Assembly: GCF_029542625.1 (NCBI RefSeq)
Contig: NZ_CP120733.1
Span: 3,286,001-3,350,000 of the forward strand
DNA length: 64,000 bases
Source: Tepidibacter hydrothermalis
GTDB lineage: Bacteria > Bacillota > Clostridia > Peptostreptococcales > Peptostreptococcaceae
Reading direction: 5' to 3'
Shown here: in pieces, positions 52,897 through 61,812 of the stretch
Numbering within the stretch: the stretch's first letter is position 1
Layout of the letters: every line of letters begins with the position of its first letter
The notes under the pieces: model-generated
What the model was told of the DNA's origin: nothing
What the model saw: only the letters and a program-made list of their open reading frames with translations
The model's database searches: none
Made by a program: the position numbers and the translations under genes

Positions 52897-54468
52897 CTAA
52901 GCTTTAATTTTTTTCAAAATTTCAATTAATGATTTCAATTTTTCTATCGAAATATTCCCCATAAAAGAAAACTGAATCCAATTTCTTTCCAATAAATATG
53001 TGCTTTCATAACTAATTAGATATCCATTATTTTTTAAAAAATCTCCTATATTTTTAGAGCTATATTCACTTGAAATAGGAATAGTTATAACGGCTGGATT
53101 TCCTAAATTTTTATCTACTAAAGGTGTCATTCCAAGTTTATCTAATTCTATTCTTGAATAGTTGTTCATATCTTCAATACTTTTGAATTTTTTTCCCTTA
53201 TCTAAATTTTTTAATGAAGTGTATAAAGCTTCTGTTAGATTTGAAGAAATAGTGTAAGGAATTCCTTCTTTATTTTTGTATGTATATAAATCTAAATATC
53301 TTGGAATCTTATTTTTAGACTCTAAAAGTTCATGATTGTAAAATACCATACTTAGCCCACAATAGGACTCTAACCCTTTTCCACTCACACAAGATGCTAA
53401 ATATACTTCACTTAAATCTACTTCAACATTTCCTATAGAACTTATTGCATCTAAACAAAATAAAACTTGTTTACTCTTGCAAATTTGACTTATAGATTTT
53501 ATATTATTTAAAACCCCTGTAGATGTTTCGCAGTGAACCATATAAACCCATTTTATACTTTCATTTTGATCTAAAATATTTTCAATTTTTCTCAGATCAA
53601 ATGACTCTCCCCATTTAATTTTGTACTCTTCAAAATTTAATTCAAATCCATTTGCATGATTAATAAGTCTATCACCAAATTCACCGTTACTTAAAATTAA
53701 TCCTGTTCCTTCTAAAAGTGATATTTGTGCACAGATTATATCATTGGCCAAAGTACCAGATCCCATAAATATTTCAACATATTTTGCATTTACAAAATCA
53801 CACAATGTGTTTTTGAGATTTAAAAACATATTTTTGAATTTTTCCGATCTATGAGATATTGGAATTTCACTGAAAGTTTTTTTTACTTTTGTTGATATTT
53901 CAACAGGTCCTGGTAAAAAACTGAATTCTTGTTTAGGTCTTAATAAATTTTTCAGATTATAGCTTTCCTTAGTTATATACATAGGTTGAAATTTTGATTT
54001 ATCATTTCCCACTATGGGCCCAAAAGGTACAAATCCTATATGCTTATATAACTTTTGTTGATTTAAAATTCCTGAAATCAATACCATATCATATTCTTTA
54101 TCTTCTATGTACTGCATTACTATTGTTAATAATCCTTTTAATAAACTGCCTTTTCTATATTCCTTTTTTACAGATAGTAATCTTATCTCACACATTGATT
54201 TTGCAGGTGGAAGATACGAATCAAGATTTTCTAATTTTTGATCCAAAGAAAAAGGACGTTTATCCCTAACTGCAAGCATTCCTAATAGCTCATTATTTTT
54301 TAAAGCAATAAAATATATATTTTCTTTATCAAATTTATCTTTTAAAATTTTACTCTCATTTTGTTTATGTTGAGGTATTTCTTCAACAAATGTTTCATAA
54401 TTTAATTTATTTATTTCTTCAAATTCAAAATCATATTCAGCTATTTTAAATACTATAGAATCTTTCAA
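52897..54468 (-). CDS. GNAT acetyltransferase - class V aminotransferase fusion
   Basis: A 523-aa two-domain protein. Residues 1-175 are an N-acyltransferase-like domain (INKLNYETFVEEIPQH, GMLAVRDKRPFSLDQKLENL, CEIRLLSVKKEYRKG, LYKHIGFVPFG). Residues 180-523 are a PLP-dependent class V aminotransferase (FLPGPVEIS, FMGSGTLANDIICAQISLLEG, VHCETSTGVLNNI, CLDAISSIG, with the PLP Lys in SGKGLES). The start is TTG 54468 with GGAGGG 8 nt upstream. A PlsY-like gene lies 47 bp upstream in the same direction. The substrate is unknown; the pairing suggests an acylated or lipid-linked amino compound (inference). Confidence 0.8.
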   Translation of the reverse strand: MKDSIVFKIAEYDFEFEEINKLNYETFVEEIPQHKQNESKILKDKFDKENIYFIALKNNELLGMLAVRDKRPFSLDQKLENLDSYLPPAKSMCEIRLLSVKKEYRKGSLLKGLLTIVMQYIEDKEYDMVLISGILNQQKLYKHIGFVPFGPIVGNDKSKFQPMYITKESYNLKNLLRPKQEFSFLPGPVEISTKVKKTFSEIPISHRSEKFKNMFLNLKNTLCDFVNAKYVEIFMGSGTLANDIICAQISLLEGTGLILSNGEFGDRLINHANGFELNFEEYKIKWGESFDLRKIENILDQNESIKWVYMVHCETSTGVLNNIKSISQICKSKQVLFCLDAISSIGNVEVDLSEVYLASCVSGKGLESYCGLSMVFYNHELLESKNKIPRYLDLYTYKNKEGIPYTISSNLTEALYTSLKNLDKGKKFKSIEDMNNYSRIELDKLGMTPLVDKNLGNPAVITIPISSEYSSKNIGDFLKNNGYLISYESTYLLERNWIQFSFMGNISIEKLKSLIEILKKIKA

Positions 54469-54515
54469 TCGTTAAACCCTCCTTATGTTGAATTTATATA
54501 ATATATTTAATAGGT

Positions 54516-55124
54516 TTATTTCAATTTCAATTTCAATATATAATCTTGTATATTCTTTTTATGAGCATAAATAATAACCAAAGTAATTAGAGTTAAGGAT
54601 ATACTATCTATTAATCGTCCATTTTTAAATAAAACTTCTATAGGAAGCAATATATAAGCTCCTAATCCGCTAATTTTATAATCTCTCAAGAATATAAATA
54701 AAATAAAAAAGGATATAGACATTAATATTAATAAATTATAATCAAAACATAGGAAAGCTCCTAAACTTACTGCTATTCCTTTTCCACCTTTAAAATTTAG
54801 CTGTATTGGGAAAATATGACCTAATACTACTAGTATTAAACAAATTTGAATCACTATGCTTGTTTCTCCTAATAAATATTTACACATTAATATAGCTAAA
54901 AACCCTTTTAGAGAATCTCCTAATAAAACTATTAAAAATCCTTTTTTTCCATATAGTCTTGAAACATTAGTAGCCCCAGTGCTTAAACTCCCTATATCTC
55001 TAATATCTTTTCCATATAACAATCGTACAAGATAATATCCTGTATTAAAACATCCTAATAGATAACTACTCATCATAATAAAAAACAACTTTATATACAA
55101 GATATATTCAATCTCCTTTTTCAT
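54516..55124 (-). CDS. plsY: PlsY-like acyl-phosphate:glycerol-3-phosphate acyltransferase
   Basis: A membrane acyltransferase of about 202 aa with five hydrophobic segments. Conserved motifs are IGSLSTGATNVSRLYG (motif 1), GHIFPIQLNFKGGKGIA (motif 2) and a C-terminal YAHKKNI-like loop (motif 3). The N-terminus is about 15 residues longer than usual, and the AAGGAG here lies inside the called gene, after the ATG at 55124; a downstream start, such as the ATG pair at residues 17-18, is possible. Its location with the fusion aminotransferase, not with phospholipid genes, hints at a specialised paralogue. Confidence 0.82.
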   Translation of the reverse strand: MKKEIEYILYIKLFFIMMSSYLLGCFNTGYYLVRLLYGKDIRDIGSLSTGATNVSRLYGKKGFLIVLLGDSLKGFLAILMCKYLLGETSIVIQICLILVVLGHIFPIQLNFKGGKGIAVSLGAFLCFDYNLLILMSISFFILFIFLRDYKISGLGAYILLPIEVLFKNGRLIDSISLTLITLVIIYAHKKNIQDYILKLKLK

Positions 55125-55175
55125 TAAATTTAATCAATAAATCATAAAGCGAAACTCAATTCAGATATCCATATT

Positions 55176-55379
55176 AAAAATAACGCTCGTTGAAATGTTA
55201 GATACTTTTTAATTCACATTTTACTATAAAACTTAGATTGTGACGTTTAAATATCCGTTAAGAAACTTCTTTGTCTGACCGTAGAAAGTTTTAAGAAGTT
55301 TTAGGATATTTAATAAGTCGTAATCTTTAGTTTTATTAAAATGTCAATTAAGTATCGTTATTTCAATGAGCGTTATTTT
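55176..55379 (+). repeat. GTCTGACC palindromic element, copy 5 (full)
   Basis: A 204-bp palindrome with outer arms AAAATAACGCTCGTTGAAAT and TATTTCAATGAGCGTTATTTT. The apex is TTGTCTGACCGTAGAAAG between AAATATCC and GGATATTT. It ends 42 bp past the 3' end of the phosphoesterase gene. The gap 55125-55420 holds nothing else but a short AAGCGAAACTCAATTCAGAT repeat. Confidence 0.87.
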
Positions 55380-55420
55380 CGCTTAACCACAAAACTATAG
55401 TTGTAATAAATTATATTTCT

Positions 55421-56113
55421 CTAGTCCATTATTTTAACTAATTTAAAATCAGTATAATCACATGATGTCAAATAATACTCTACATTATTTCTTGTTCCTT
55501 GAAGCCCAACCTTAAACCACTCTTTTCCGTGTAAATGTCCATATATAACTTTTTCAACATTATACTCTTCATAAATCTTAGTAAATTCAGATTCCTCAAG
55601 TTTATCATTAGTTGGTGGATAATGTGTTATAACTATAAATTTATTAAATCCCGCTTTTTTAGCACTATCAAGAGATAATTTAAGTCTTTTTGTTTCTCTT
55701 TTATATACTTTCTCATCATCTTCATCAAATTTAACTTCATTAGGGCAAAGCCATCCTCTTGTTCCACATATTGCATAGTCTTCGTACTCATAAAAATTAT
55801 TTTGTATGAATTTCATATTGTCATAAAGATTATTTAACTTGCTTATTGAAGTCCACCAATAGTCGTGATTGCCTTTTATTAATATTTTTCTTCCTTCAAG
55901 TTCGTTTATATCATCTAAATCTGGAATAGCTTGATTTAAGTTCATTCCCCAAGAAGTATCTCCAACTATAAGTACAGTATCTTCAGACCCAACTTTTTCC
56001 TTCCAATCAGCTATTATCTTTTCTTTATGTCCTATCCAGTTTTCTCCAAATATATCCATTGGCTTGTCTACTACCTTGCTAAGGTGTAGGTCTCCGATTG
56101 CATAAATAGCCAA
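55421..56113 (-). CDS. Calcineurin-like metallophosphoesterase
   Basis: A 230-aa cytosolic phosphoesterase with a dinuclear metal site: AIGDLHLS (Asp, His), VGDTSWG (Asp), IKGNHDYWW (Asn, His), ITHYPPT (His) and YGHLHG (two His). The serine-rich substrate pocket is not diagnostic, so the substrate is unknown. GTGAGTG precedes the ATG. A terminator and the alarmone synthetase gene lie upstream. Confidence 0.9.
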   Translation of the reverse strand: MAIYAIGDLHLSKVVDKPMDIFGENWIGHKEKIIADWKEKVGSEDTVLIVGDTSWGMNLNQAIPDLDDINELEGRKILIKGNHDYWWTSISKLNNLYDNMKFIQNNFYEYEDYAICGTRGWLCPNEVKFDEDDEKVYKRETKRLKLSLDSAKKAGFNKFIVITHYPPTNDKLEESEFTKIYEEYNVEKVIYGHLHGKEWFKVGLQGTRNNVEYYLTSCDYTDFKLVKIMD

Positions 56114-56252
56114 ATTTTATCACTCACCTTTTTATATGTTGCGTCTTTGTATGTATTTAAAAGACCTTTTATTATTTTTACTCTTATACCTTGTCTTATA
56201 CCTTAAAAATTTTAATAAGTAATTATTATCTTGTCCAGTGGTCTTACATTGA

Positions 56253-56286
56253 AAATGTGCTTATAACTAATTTATAAGCACATTCA
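56253..56286 (-). terminator. Terminator after the alarmone synthetase gene
   Basis: GAATGTGCTTATAAATTAG / CTTATAAGCACATTTTC: a long hairpin directly after the stop codon at 56289. Confidence 0.78.
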
Positions 56287-56288
56287 AA

Positions 56289-57083
56289 TTAATTTTTATC
56301 GTATTTATCTAGTATAGAGTCTATCTCACTTCTTAACATTATAATTTCTTTTATGTCCTCTATATCGTTTATTTTATCAAGTCTCACCTGAAAGTCTAGA
56401 GCTTTTTCAGTTTCTCCTAAAATATATAACTTTCTAATACTATCAAGTATATCTTTAACCGTAAGTGATTTCATTTCAAACATAACTTGAGCTCTCATTA
56501 TTTCTTCCCTTATCTCACTCATTTCTTGGTCTAGTAAAAACGCTGCATCTCCTGCACGTCTTAATCTATTAGCAATATCTTCAGGTATATCCTGTTGATA
56601 TTTATATTTTAAAGAATGCTCTATAGTACCCCAAAAATTCATAGCAAGAGTTCTTATTTGAATCTCAGCTAAAATTTCTTTTAGCCCCATGGCAGTCTGT
56701 ATAGGATATTTTATAATTATATGATAACTTCTATAACCACTATTTTTATAATTCTTAATATAATCTTTCTCATATACTACACTCATATCTTTTCTACTCT
56801 TAATCAAGCTTACAAGACTATATATATCTTCAACAAACTGGCACATAATTCTAAGACCAGCTATATCCTCTATCTTCTCTTCTATTTCATCCATATGAAC
56901 ATCAAGTTTTTTAGCTTTTGCTATAATAGATGATATCTTTTTGACTCTTCCAGTTACGAATTCTATAGGAGAATATTCCCCATTATTTCTAAGTTCTTTT
57001 CTAATATTTTTAAATTTTACTTTTAACTCCTCTACTGCATATTCATATGGAGTTAATATAGTTTTCCACTCTCTTAATTCCAT
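56289..57083 (-). CDS. relQ: Small alarmone synthetase, (p)ppGpp synthetase RelQ/YjbM type
   Basis: A 264-aa single-domain synthetase that transfers pyrophosphate from ATP to GDP or GTP. Conserved are VTGRVKKISSIIAKAKK (ATP binding), DIAGLRIMCQF (catalytic Asp), YIKNYKNSGYRSYHIII (substrate binding) and LAEIQIRTLAMNFWGTIEHSLKYK (Glu and His). There is no hydrolase, TGS or ACT domain, so it is a small alarmone synthetase rather than RelA. ATG 57083 has GAGGGTG 7 nt upstream; the GTG at 57092 lies within that site. Confidence 0.92.
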   Translation of the reverse strand: MELREWKTILTPYEYAVEELKVKFKNIRKELRNNGEYSPIEFVTGRVKKISSIIAKAKKLDVHMDEIEEKIEDIAGLRIMCQFVEDIYSLVSLIKSRKDMSVVYEKDYIKNYKNSGYRSYHIIIKYPIQTAMGLKEILAEIQIRTLAMNFWGTIEHSLKYKYQQDIPEDIANRLRRAGDAAFLLDQEMSEIREEIMRAQVMFEMKSLTVKDILDSIRKLYILGETEKALDFQVRLDKINDIEDIKEIIMLRSEIDSILDKYDKN

Positions 57084-57181
57084 TAAAATCACCCTCTAGC
57101 CTGTATTTTCATTGTTGTAATTCCCCAATATATTTTAACACAAAGTAGTTACCATTAACTACTATTACTTAAAATTTCCCG

Positions 57182-58093
57182 TTATAATTTAGAATTCATA
57201 AAGTAATATATTTTCCCATTTTCAAATTGATAGTCTATTTCTCCACCTTCTACAAGATACGAGATCATAGAAGATAATGTTGCATTTGAAAAATAATATT
57301 CTTTATAGTTTAGTTTAAGCTCATTATATTCTATAATATCTTTTAACAATTCTTCTCTAGTATAAGGTGTCGTCAAAAACTCTCTTATTTGATTTAAATA
57401 CTTGTGTATAACTTCTTTGTTTATCTCTACTAATTTTACAGCTTCTTCTTTATCAAGTAAAGCCTTTGCATGACCCATAACACAAAAGTCAAAATCAATC
57501 TCCTTTATTTTGTCTAGAGTATTTAGCTGCTCAGATATATCAAATAGAAAAGGAAAATTGTATTTTTCTAAAATACTTTCATTAAACAAAGAATCTCCAA
57601 GATATAATACCTTGTCCTCTGTTAATACACCTATACAACCTATACTATGACCTTTAAGTTCTGTTATTTCAAACTTTTCATTGTTTAACTTAGTTTCACC
57701 CTCAAAAACTACTTCATCTATACTGAACTTATTTTCTCTATTTTTGAAATAATCATCAAGTAATTTATTAGACCTTCCACCATATACATAAGTTGAAAAT
57801 AAATACGGATTATCTATAAATGTTTTTGCATCTTCTGATGCTATAGACTTAGCTCCAGTGTAATGTTCTAATAATACTTTGCTTGCCCCATAATGGTCTG
57901 AGTGTTCATGGGTATTTAATACATACTTTACACGAAGCCCCTTACTATCAAATAATTTTATAAGCCTATGTGCTCTAGAGTTTGAAAGACCAGGATCTAT
58001 GATAAGTACATATTTATCCTTAAACACATAAACACCAGAATTAGTTCCTCCCTTTATATAATAGCTATGTCCTTTGATTTTCTCTAGTTCCAT
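57182..58093 (-). CDS. MBL-fold metallo-hydrolase
   Basis: A 303-aa metallo-beta-lactamase-fold hydrolase. The zinc motif is NTHEHSDHYGA (H-x-H-x-D-H), followed by LKGHSIGCIG (His), YLGDSLF (Asp) and VMGHAK (His). The C-terminal 75 residues form a helical extension (TREELLKDIIEYNE, SMISYLVEGGEIDYQFENGK) that looks like a winged-helix tail found in some members of this family. The substrate is unknown. GGGGTAAT precedes the ATG; a GTTGGCGA element lies 26 bp upstream of the start. Confidence 0.87.
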   Translation of the reverse strand: MELEKIKGHSYYIKGGTNSGVYVFKDKYVLIIDPGLSNSRAHRLIKLFDSKGLRVKYVLNTHEHSDHYGASKVLLEHYTGAKSIASEDAKTFIDNPYLFSTYVYGGRSNKLLDDYFKNRENKFSIDEVVFEGETKLNNEKFEITELKGHSIGCIGVLTEDKVLYLGDSLFNESILEKYNFPFLFDISEQLNTLDKIKEIDFDFCVMGHAKALLDKEEAVKLVEINKEVIHKYLNQIREFLTTPYTREELLKDIIEYNELKLNYKEYYFSNATLSSMISYLVEGGEIDYQFENGKIYYFMNSKL

Positions 58094-58118
58094 ATTACCC
58101 CTCTTTTCTTAAATCAAG

Positions 58119-58170
58119 AAATTTGTCTACTCGCTAACACGGTGACTCATCTCGCCAACGATCTCTTTCT
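58119..58170 (-). repeat. GTTGGCGA element, copy 3 (sense to the MBL gene)
   Basis: The minus strand reads GATCGTTGGCGAGATGAGTC, ACCGTGTTAGCGAGTAGACAAATTT, aligning with the 3' two thirds of the copies at 7676 and 24876; its 5' hairpin half is diverged. It ends 26 bp before the MBL gene start. Confidence 0.7.
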
Positions 58171-58207
58171 TGACAAGTTCTCCACAAAACAAAAATATTA
58201 TAATTTC

Positions 58208-58930
58208 CTATAAGACAAGAGCCTTAACTCTTCTTAGTACCTTATAAGAATTATTCTTAGTTATATTAATTCTTATATTACTCGCAACATTGTTGAAGAA
58301 AATAGATTCTATAAAATATTCTACAATCCCTCTATCTCTAAAATCAATATCCATTATTCCCTTAGAATAAAGCTTCGAATCTATAACCATCCCTCTATCA
58401 TAATACTTCATTCGCTCATCTTTGTTCATATAATCTAAACTCGGCTTAAACTTTTCACAATACTCTATTTTATAGTTTAATATACTCTCGTCTACCTTAA
58501 TATTATGCTCTTCTTCCATATATCTTGCAAACTCTATATTATCTTTTTTTATTCTCTCATAATTTTTATTATAATCTTTTTTTCTCCAATGTCCATATAT
58601 TCTACAATTAAGAGGCCTTACCTCATATATCAAACACCTATTGTTCGAATCTTTAAATGGACACGGCATCTTTTCCTTATACTCTTTAAAATAGTAGTCT
58701 AGTATTTTTTCCATAACTATATTATGTACATTTTTATTTTTGTTTAAATAATTGTATATATTTAAAAATTCTACTAAATTTGCTCCAACAGACTCCATAC
58801 AACATTTTCCACATCCTATACAGTCTCCATTGGGTATACTATTATATAAATCATTAAGTTCTTTAAAAAGATCGTTTTTTAAGCAATAATCTATTCCTAA
58901 GTTTATATCATCCTTTTTTATACTAGGCAT
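58208..58930 (-). CDS. YkgJ-family cysteine-cluster protein
   Basis: A 240-aa protein with a putative zinc or iron-sulfur binding cluster: CIGCGKCCMES (residues about 37-47), then MPCPFKDSNNRCLIYEVRPLNCRIYG (about 91-115). This C-x2-C-x2-CC...C...C...RPxxCR layout is the CxxCxxCC (YkgJ) family. The biochemical role is unknown; the C-terminal half is not recognised. GGAGAG precedes the ATG. It lies divergent from the small gene at 59007. Confidence 0.85.
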   Translation of the reverse strand: MPSIKKDDINLGIDYCLKNDLFKELNDLYNSIPNGDCIGCGKCCMESVGANLVEFLNIYNYLNKNKNVHNIVMEKILDYYFKEYKEKMPCPFKDSNNRCLIYEVRPLNCRIYGHWRKKDYNKNYERIKKDNIEFARYMEEEHNIKVDESILNYKIEYCEKFKPSLDYMNKDERMKYYDRGMVIDSKLYSKGIMDIDFRDRGIVEYFIESIFFNNVASNIRINITKNNSYKVLRRVKALVL

Positions 58931-59006
58931 TAGACTCTCTCCTTGATATAATATTTTAATAACCTAAATATTATATCAAATTTTAATTTGTAATTGGAGG
59001 TATTTC

Positions 59007-59252
59007 ATGAATAGATACACAAAAGTAATAAGACCACTTGGTTCTTATTTTGTAAAAGACTATGAAAAAAAGAAAAAAGATTTAATAAAAGTAAGGGAAA
59101 TAAAAGAAAGTACAGTTAAAAAATTCTTTTTAAATGGGGATTGCGAAGTTTTGGTTCATTTTGAAGAAACGGGTAAAGAAATTTTAATAGATTTTTTCAG
59201 TTCTGAAGAAGATATTAAAAAATATCTAGGCGCTTCATTTATCAAAAGATAA
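59007..59252 (+). CDS. Small hypothetical protein upstream of the lipid kinase gene
   Basis: An 81-aa soluble, charged protein (MNRYTKVIRPLGSYF, EVLVHFEETGKEILIDFFSS) that I do not recognise. TTGGAGG lies 8 nt upstream of the ATG. Its TAA stop overlaps the first base of the next gene's ATG, so the two are translated together and may act together. Confidence 0.6.
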   Translation: MNRYTKVIRPLGSYFVKDYEKKKKDLIKVREIKESTVKKFFLNGDCEVLVHFEETGKEILIDFFSSEEDIKKYLGASFIKR

Positions 59253-60163
59253 TGAAAGTCAAAATAATAAACAATCCGTCTTCAGGAACCCAAACACTTC
59301 AAAAGAATTTAGAAATTATAATCGGGAGATTAATACTTGATAATACATTAAAAGAAGTTGATAAAGTAGACACTACTATAGACTTTGACTACTATGGTGA
59401 AGTTTCAAAAATGAAAGATCAAAACTATGATTTATTGATAATAGTTGGAGGAGATGGAACTGTAAATAATGTTATAAATGCAGTAGCTAAAAATGACATA
59501 GATGTTCCTCTTTTAATACTTCCAGCAGGAACTGTCAATGATCTTGGAAAATACTTAAATCTTCCAACATCAATTGAGGGAGTATGCTCTATTATTAAAA
59601 ATAATACTGTGAAGGAAATAGACTTATGCAAAGTTAATGATAAGTATTTTATAAACGTTGCAGCTTCTGGTCTTTTAGCTGATATAGCTATCAAAACACC
59701 TGTTAAGTCAAAGACTGCATTTGGAAGTTTTGCATATTATGCTCAAGGCATAAAAGAAGTTCCAAAACAATTATTTGAAACGCTCAAATTCAAATTTGAA
59801 TACGACAATGAAGTTTTAGAAACTGAAGCCCTTTTATTTTTAGTTTTAAATTCTAAATCAGCAGGAGGCTTCTCAAACTTCGCACCAAAGGCAGATATAA
59901 CCGATGGATTATTCGATGTATGTATAATCAAAAAATCTTATCCTTTAAATACAGCAGGAGTATTTTTAAAGATATTCTCAGGAGAGCATATAAACGATCC
60001 TAATGTTGTATACCTACAAGCTGATAATTTAAAAGTAGATTGCTTAAATAAAGAGAACTTACTTATCGATGTTGACGGTGAACACGGTGGTACTTTCCCA
60101 GCTACATTTGAAATAAAGAAAAAAGCTTTAAAAGTTATAGTTGGAGTTAACGACAAAAAATAA
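59252..60163 (+). CDS. Diacylglycerol/lipid kinase, YegS/BmrU/DgkB family
   Basis: A 303-aa ATP-dependent lipid kinase. IIVGGDGTVNNVINAV (about residues 66-82) is the nucleotide-binding GGDGT motif and PAGTVNDLGKYLNLP is the second family motif (usually GTxNDFAR). NSKSAGGFSNFAPKADITDGLFDVCII and the C-terminal DVDGEHGGTFPATFEI complete the DAGK fold. It probably phosphorylates diacylglycerol or a related lipid at the membrane, with no transmembrane helix. Translationally coupled to the 81-aa protein. Confidence 0.9.
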   Translation: MKVKIINNPSSGTQTLQKNLEIIIGRLILDNTLKEVDKVDTTIDFDYYGEVSKMKDQNYDLLIIVGGDGTVNNVINAVAKNDIDVPLLILPAGTVNDLGKYLNLPTSIEGVCSIIKNNTVKEIDLCKVNDKYFINVAASGLLADIAIKTPVKSKTAFGSFAYYAQGIKEVPKQLFETLKFKFEYDNEVLETEALLFLVLNSKSAGGFSNFAPKADITDGLFDVCIIKKSYPLNTAGVFLKIFSGEHINDPNVVYLQADNLKVDCLNKENLLIDVDGEHGGTFPATFEIKKKALKVIVGVNDKK

Positions 60164-60218
60164 CCTGAAATTGCTTAATATTATTTATTAAATTTTCATG
60201 GGGGAGGTATTAAATAAT

Positions 60219-60407
60219 ATGTACAAATATACTTATGTTGAAGCAAGTGCAGAAGGATTCTTTCATCCAGCAAACCATAGAGAATTAATTGACAAATATA
60301 GTTCAGAAGGTTGGAGATTCGTTAGTGCCATTCCTTCATTATTTGGAACTCATGGCGTAATTAAACAGTTCGATTTAGTTTTTGAAAAAGAAGAAAAAGA
60401 AGAATAA
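60219..60407 (+). CDS. DUF4177-family small protein
   Basis: A 62-aa protein (YKYTYVEASAEGFF, YSSEGWRFVSAIPSLFG, QFDLVFEKEE) matching the pattern of DUF4177 proteins, which carry a GW motif in a beta-hairpin context. ATG 60219 follows GGGGAGG by 11 nt; an ATG at 60198 lies upstream of the ribosome site and is not used. The function is unknown. Confidence 0.7.
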   Translation: MYKYTYVEASAEGFFHPANHRELIDKYSSEGWRFVSAIPSLFGTHGVIKQFDLVFEKEEKEE

Positions 60408-60410
60408 TAG

Positions 60411-60452
60411 AAAGAGCAAATCTATTTTTAAAATGGATTTGCTCTTTAATTT
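60411..60452. terminator. Bidirectional terminator
   Basis: AAAGAGCAAATCTATTTTTAAAATGGATTTGCTCTTTAATTT, between the convergent DUF4177 and zinc-ribbon genes. Confidence 0.85.
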
Positions 60453-60454
60453 CT

Positions 60455-60655
60455 CTAAATAAGAGATTTTTTAAATTTCTCTGGATCTGATACCCTCATA
60501 TTTAATATATATCCACAATTAGTACATACTTCTGCTGTAACTCGTGAAGAAGCAATTATAGCATTAATTGGTTTGAGTTTAGTATAATCAATAAAGTTAC
60601 CTCCACCAATTTCTGTACAACCACATTCTGGACACTTCTTTTTTTCTTTTTCCAT
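60455..60655 (-). CDS. Small zinc-ribbon protein
   Basis: A 66-aa protein with two CxxC knuckles, KKCPECGCTE (about residues 7-16) and VCTNCGYI (about 43-50), 32 residues apart: a zinc ribbon. Ends in DPEKFKKSLI. No other domain. GGGGATTG precedes the ATG. It may bind nucleic acid or a protein partner; the role is unknown. Confidence 0.72.
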   Translation of the reverse strand: MEKEKKKCPECGCTEIGGGNFIDYTKLKPINAIIASSRVTAEVCTNCGYILNMRVSDPEKFKKSLI

Positions 60656-60684
60656 AGTACAATCCCCTGTTTTTACTATAATTT

Positions 60685-61326
60685 TTATTTAATATTCTCT
60701 TCCCCATCAACAGCAACAAAATCCTCAAGTTTTAGAAGATCTTTTTTACCTCTATTCCCTTTAGTTGTTTTCATAACCCCATTCTCGTCTGCTTTCTTTT
60801 CTATGTATTCTCCTGTTAATAAGTTATAATCCATCTCTTGTGTATACTCATCTGTTGACGTATGAAAAGAACCTATTGTGGCTCCAATTAAATACCAATC
60901 ATTATCTTGATATCTAAATCTATAGTTACCATACCATCTCCAATTGCTACCACCATAAAAACTAATTAAAATAGATCCATTATCTATTGATATTCCTTCA
61001 AATGGATCTCCCCAAATACCACCTTCATCAGCTCTTAATATTGCTTTTTCAGCTTTTGTTGAAAGTGTATATGTACCATCTTTATTTCCAAAAGCTATTA
61101 TTAATTCCCTATTTGGAGCTTCACCTTCTACTTTACTAGTTCCTTCTATTACAACTGCTATATCATCTATATTATCTTTATTTAAATCTCCTTCTACTTT
61201 TTCAACTATATTCCAACCTTCTGGAACCAAGTCAGATACTTCACCTACATTATTACTTTGTTCTGTACATCCTGTTAAAATAGCACACGCTATCAAAAAT
61301 AATACTATATATTTTTTTATATTCAA
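60685..61326 (-). CDS. Lipoprotein with FG-GAP-like repeat character
   Basis: A 213-aa surface lipoprotein. The signal peptide ends in lipobox AILTGCTEQ. The body (KVEGDLNKDNIDDIAVVIEG, GSILISFYGGSNWRWYGNYRFRYQDN) resembles the FG-GAP or VCBS-like proteins of clostridia, with the DLNKDNIDD loop a likely calcium-binding repeat. TTG 61326 has AAGGAG 8 nt upstream; the GTG at 61335 abuts it and is rejected. The function is unknown. Confidence 0.7.
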   Translation of the reverse strand: MNIKKYIVLFLIACAILTGCTEQSNNVGEVSDLVPEGWNIVEKVEGDLNKDNIDDIAVVIEGTSKVEGEAPNRELIIAFGNKDGTYTLSTKAEKAILRADEGGIWGDPFEGISIDNGSILISFYGGSNWRWYGNYRFRYQDNDWYLIGATIGSFHTSTDEYTQEMDYNLLTGEYIEKKADENGVMKTTKGNRGKKDLLKLEDFVAVDGEENIK

Positions 61327-61348
61327 TAAATTCACTCCTTAGTTTATT

Positions 61349-61540
61349 TTAATTAACTTTTTTATTTTTAGAAAAAACTTCCTCACTCAGTTCATCTATA
61401 TCATTTTTCATGCCTTTTAGCTCAGTCAAAACAACTACAAACCCACCAAATATAAATCCAAGGATTGATCCCCATATTCCAAAGATCATTCCTATGCAAC
61501 CAAATAAAATGCATGATATAAATAAAAATAAAATATTCAT
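61349..61540 (-). CDS. Small two-helix membrane protein
   Basis: A 63-aa protein with two hydrophobic segments separated by a Gly-rich turn (FLFISCILFGCIGMIFGIWG, GFIFGGFVVVLTEL) and a charged tail (KNDIDELSEEVFSKNKK). AGGAAATTT precedes the ATG. It lies 22 bp upstream of the lipoprotein gene, so the two may be co-transcribed. Unknown function. Confidence 0.6.
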   Translation of the reverse strand: MNILFLFISCILFGCIGMIFGIWGSILGFIFGGFVVVLTELKGMKNDIDELSEEVFSKNKKVN

Positions 61541-61613
61541 ATTAAATTTCCTTTCTTATCTTATGTATTATCTCTTTATATGCGTTAGCATAAAATGAAG
61601 TGCAATTACTATT

Positions 61614-61812
61614 AAAACTTTCTATTAACATGTTAGTGAATACTTTTAGATATTTTGACTAATATAACTTAGTTTTTATCGTTTAATAATATGTTAAGAA
61701 ATTTATGTGTCTGACCGTAGGAAGTTCGTAAATTTTAAGATTCTTAATAAGATAAAATCTTAGTTTTATTCAAAACATCGTTGTATTTGCGGTATTTTCA
61801 TAGATAGTTTTT
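61614..61812 (+). repeat. GTCTGACC palindromic element, copy 6 (full, more diverged)
   Basis: A palindrome of 199 bp with outer arms AAAACTTTCTATTAACATGTTAG and GGTATTTTCATAGATAGTTTTT (few mismatches). The apex is TGTGTCTGACCGTAGGAAG. It lies in the divergent gap 61541-61945, with no other gene there. Confidence 0.8.
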
